Source of the DNA: a virus
Virus record (IMG/VR): IMGVR_UViG_3300031841_003318
Location: 1 to 38,108 of that record
Reading direction: 5' to 3' (one strand)
Length of the DNA stretch: 38,108 nucleotides
Shown: piece by piece, positions 37,253 to 38,108 of the stretch
Position numbering within the stretch: the first letter of the stretch is position 1
Layout of the letters: the number at the start of each line of letters is the position of its first letter
Made by a program: the position numbers and the translations under genes
The notes under the pieces: generated by a model
Database searches by the model: none
What the model saw: only the letters and a program-made list of their open reading frames with translations
Told to the model about the DNA's origin: nothing

Positions 37253-37637
37253 GACCCAGCCCCCACATGTAAAGTAAACAAAGAATCATTATGATTCCAG
37301 CAAGATATGGGTAAATATTATACACTGAATAACCTATTGAATTACTTATGAAATAGAACGATACAACAATATTTAACAAAACGTTTATTGAAATTAGCGC
37401 TAATGCTATGAGGTGTGCGCCACTTTTCTTAAGATTCCACATGACGCCTAAATTGATAACGTTATAAATCCAATAGATAGCCCAGTTATTCTCAGCCCTG
37501 AATTCTTTGAATAAATAATGATATGCGACATCGGAAACGACAAAAAAGCACAACATTGTAAACGCAGTGCTTTTGTCATCATTCCAAACTCTTGTGTAAA
37601 GATACAAAGCAGCTAGAATGCACAAACCGTCGAACAT
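37155..37637 (-). CDS. Multi-pass membrane protein, 160 aa
   Basis: About four to five hydrophobic helices are visible (FDGLCILAALYLYTRV; TAFTMLCFFVVSDVAYHYLF; AIYWIYNVINLGVMW; LIALALISINVLLNIVVSFY; IYPYLAGIIMILCLLYMWGL). The last 35 residues are polar. It starts at ATG 37637 in a TGATG overlap with the 53-aa gene (GTG 37640 is an alternative). The family is not recognised. Its position before lysis genes could fit superinfection exclusion or lysis control. Confidence 0.65.
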   Translation of the reverse strand: MFDGLCILAALYLYTRVWNDDKSTAFTMLCFFVVSDVAYHYLFKEFRAENNWAIYWIYNVINLGVMWNLKKSGAHLIALALISINVLLNIVVSFYFISNSIGYSVYNIYPYLAGIIMILCLLYMWGLGHGARRIDSHNYHSGVIGALFRRCDRMGKQGLL

Positions 37638-37798
37638 CACTTTTTATCCGTGATTCTGCGGTTGTATTCTACATATTCAGCCTTTTTGCTTGCTGGCAGC
37701 GCTTGACCGCACAAATTGCAAACATTGCAAACATCAGTATTAGCCGAATCGCCGCTTGCTGGAGGTGGCTTTTTGTCACCGTCTTGACCTGTTGGCAT
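37637..37798 (-). CDS. Small cysteine-cluster protein, 53 aa
   Basis: It reads MPTGQDGDKKPPPASGDSAN, then a C-x2-C-x2-C cluster (DVCNVCNLCGQAL) and ends VEYNRRITDKK. The disordered, proline-rich first half and compact cysteine knuckle suggest metal binding. Both ends overlap adjacent genes. Function unknown. Confidence 0.55.
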   Translation of the reverse strand: MPTGQDGDKKPPPASGDSANTDVCNVCNLCGQALPASKKAEYVEYNRRITDKK

Positions 37799-37959
37799 TA
37801 TGCTACTCTCAAATAGTTAGATTCTTTAACTTGTGACAATACTACACCGTAACGTCTAGCAATAGCTATCGCTTGTGATGCGGTTCCAATACCCGAAAGG
37901 ATGATTTCTCGACCTCTCTCGATTCTCCACCGCTTTCTATGCGTGGTAAGAATATACAT
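37798..37959 (-). CDS. Small basic protein, 53 aa
   Basis: It opens MYILTTHRKRWRIERGREII, followed by ATASQ-like helical stretches and a YGVVLSQVKESNYLRVA end. It is rich in arginine and could bind nucleic acid. It is the first gene behind the promoter at 38004-38033 and overlaps the next ATG by one base (TAATG). Confidence 0.55.
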   Translation of the reverse strand: MYILTTHRKRWRIERGREIILSGIGTASQAIAIARRYGVVLSQVKESNYLRVA

Positions 37960-37989
37960 TGTCTTGGTGTCATGCTAGAGACTCTTAGT

Positions 37990-38040
37990 TAACAGATTGC
38001 TTAATTATACAGCAGGTATAAAAAAACCGCCAATCTGTTA
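37990..38040. repeat. 10-bp inverted repeat flanking the promoter
   Basis: TAACAGATTG (37990-37999) and CAATCTGTTA (38031-38040) are perfect complements 31 nt apart (41 bp centre to centre, about four helical turns). One arm covers the predicted start site, the other enters the -35 box, as for a pair of operator half-sites. Confidence 0.7.
38004..38033 (-). promoter_or_regulatory. Sigma70-type promoter for the right-hand (lysis) operon
   Basis: TTGGCG (38033-38028, 4/6), an 18-bp spacer and TATAAT (38009-38004) on the minus strand. The -35 box lies in the 3' arm of the terminator hairpin. Confidence 0.6.
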
Positions 38041-38050
38041 GGAAAGGCGG
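38020..38050 (-). terminator. Intrinsic terminator of the upstream operon
   Basis: CCGCC (38050-38046) and GGCGG (38031-38027) form a 5-bp stem with a 14-nt loop, followed by seven T residues (38026-38020). It ends whatever operon lies beyond the right edge. The last 58 bases of the window (38051-38108) contain no gene I can support. Confidence 0.75.
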
Positions 38051-38108
38051 CCTTCTACGCAATAAAAAAGCGCCTAGCCTAAAGTGAGAGTTGGGATATT
38101 CGGCCAAA

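Noticed and set aside
1-38108. tRNA genes, integrase, CRISPR array, insertion sequence
   Set aside because: None was recognised; the only mobile-type gene is the HNH endonuclease. A tRNA scan was not possible by eye with certainty.

Overview
The window is part of a tailed-phage (or prophage) genome of the short-tailed, P22-like kind. It is AT-rich, gene-dense, and almost entirely coded on the minus strand. The virion genes are recognisable as P22-type: portal, scaffold, HK97-fold coat, gp4- and gp10-like tail accessory/hub proteins, three DNA-ejection proteins, and a protein whose N-terminus resembles the P22 tailspike head-binding domain. The host looks like a gammaproteobacterium, possibly marine (AT-rich DNA, spanin-type lysis, phage-borne hydroxylase and sulfotransferase-like genes), but no gene fixes it. 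There is no integrase, full-length repressor, polymerase or tRNA in view, and the left end cuts an ssb gene, so replication genes probably lie beyond it.

Layout in the direction of transcription (right to left). 38050-37960: terminator fused to a promoter, flanked by a 10-bp inverted repeat. 37959-34875: small genes, membrane proteins and a lysis cassette (M15 endolysin, two-TM holin candidate, overlapping Rz/Rz1-like spanins). 34845-31287: putative virion appendage proteins, one with ten short tandem repeats. 31241-30822: small terminase, followed by a terminator. 30740-28978: a strong promoter and eight small genes leading into the large terminase (28977-27508). An HNH-AP2 homing-type endonuclease gene sits between terminase and portal. 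27038-22530: portal, a promoter, scaffold, coat, terminator. 22448-17519: head-completion and tail genes with a fibre-like cassette (21295-19271) bounded by repeated palindromes. 17522-16454: sulfotransferase-like and Asp/Asn beta-hydroxylase-like genes. 16451-12797: ejection proteins. 12722-8969: a three-gene tailspike unit.

At 8963-8917 a hairpin overlaps a near-consensus sigma70 promoter, which opens the early region. It starts with an XRE regulator (TTG start), a GIY-YIG-like/ribbon-helix-helix fusion and many small coupled genes. Around 5.5-6.0 kb there is a 490-nt gap holding what appears to be an undescribed small structured RNA with its own promoter and terminator. More small genes and an adenine/cytosine DNA methyltransferase follow. 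At 2.3-2.6 kb lies the only convincing plus-strand gene, another small XRE protein, whose promoter shares its -10 box with a divergent promoter. That divergent promoter reads into a recombination operon: YopX-like, Rad52-type annealing protein, Gp157-like and SSB.

Protein identities come from recognising motifs and overall sequence character, without database searches. Promoters, terminators and RNA structures were read by eye.
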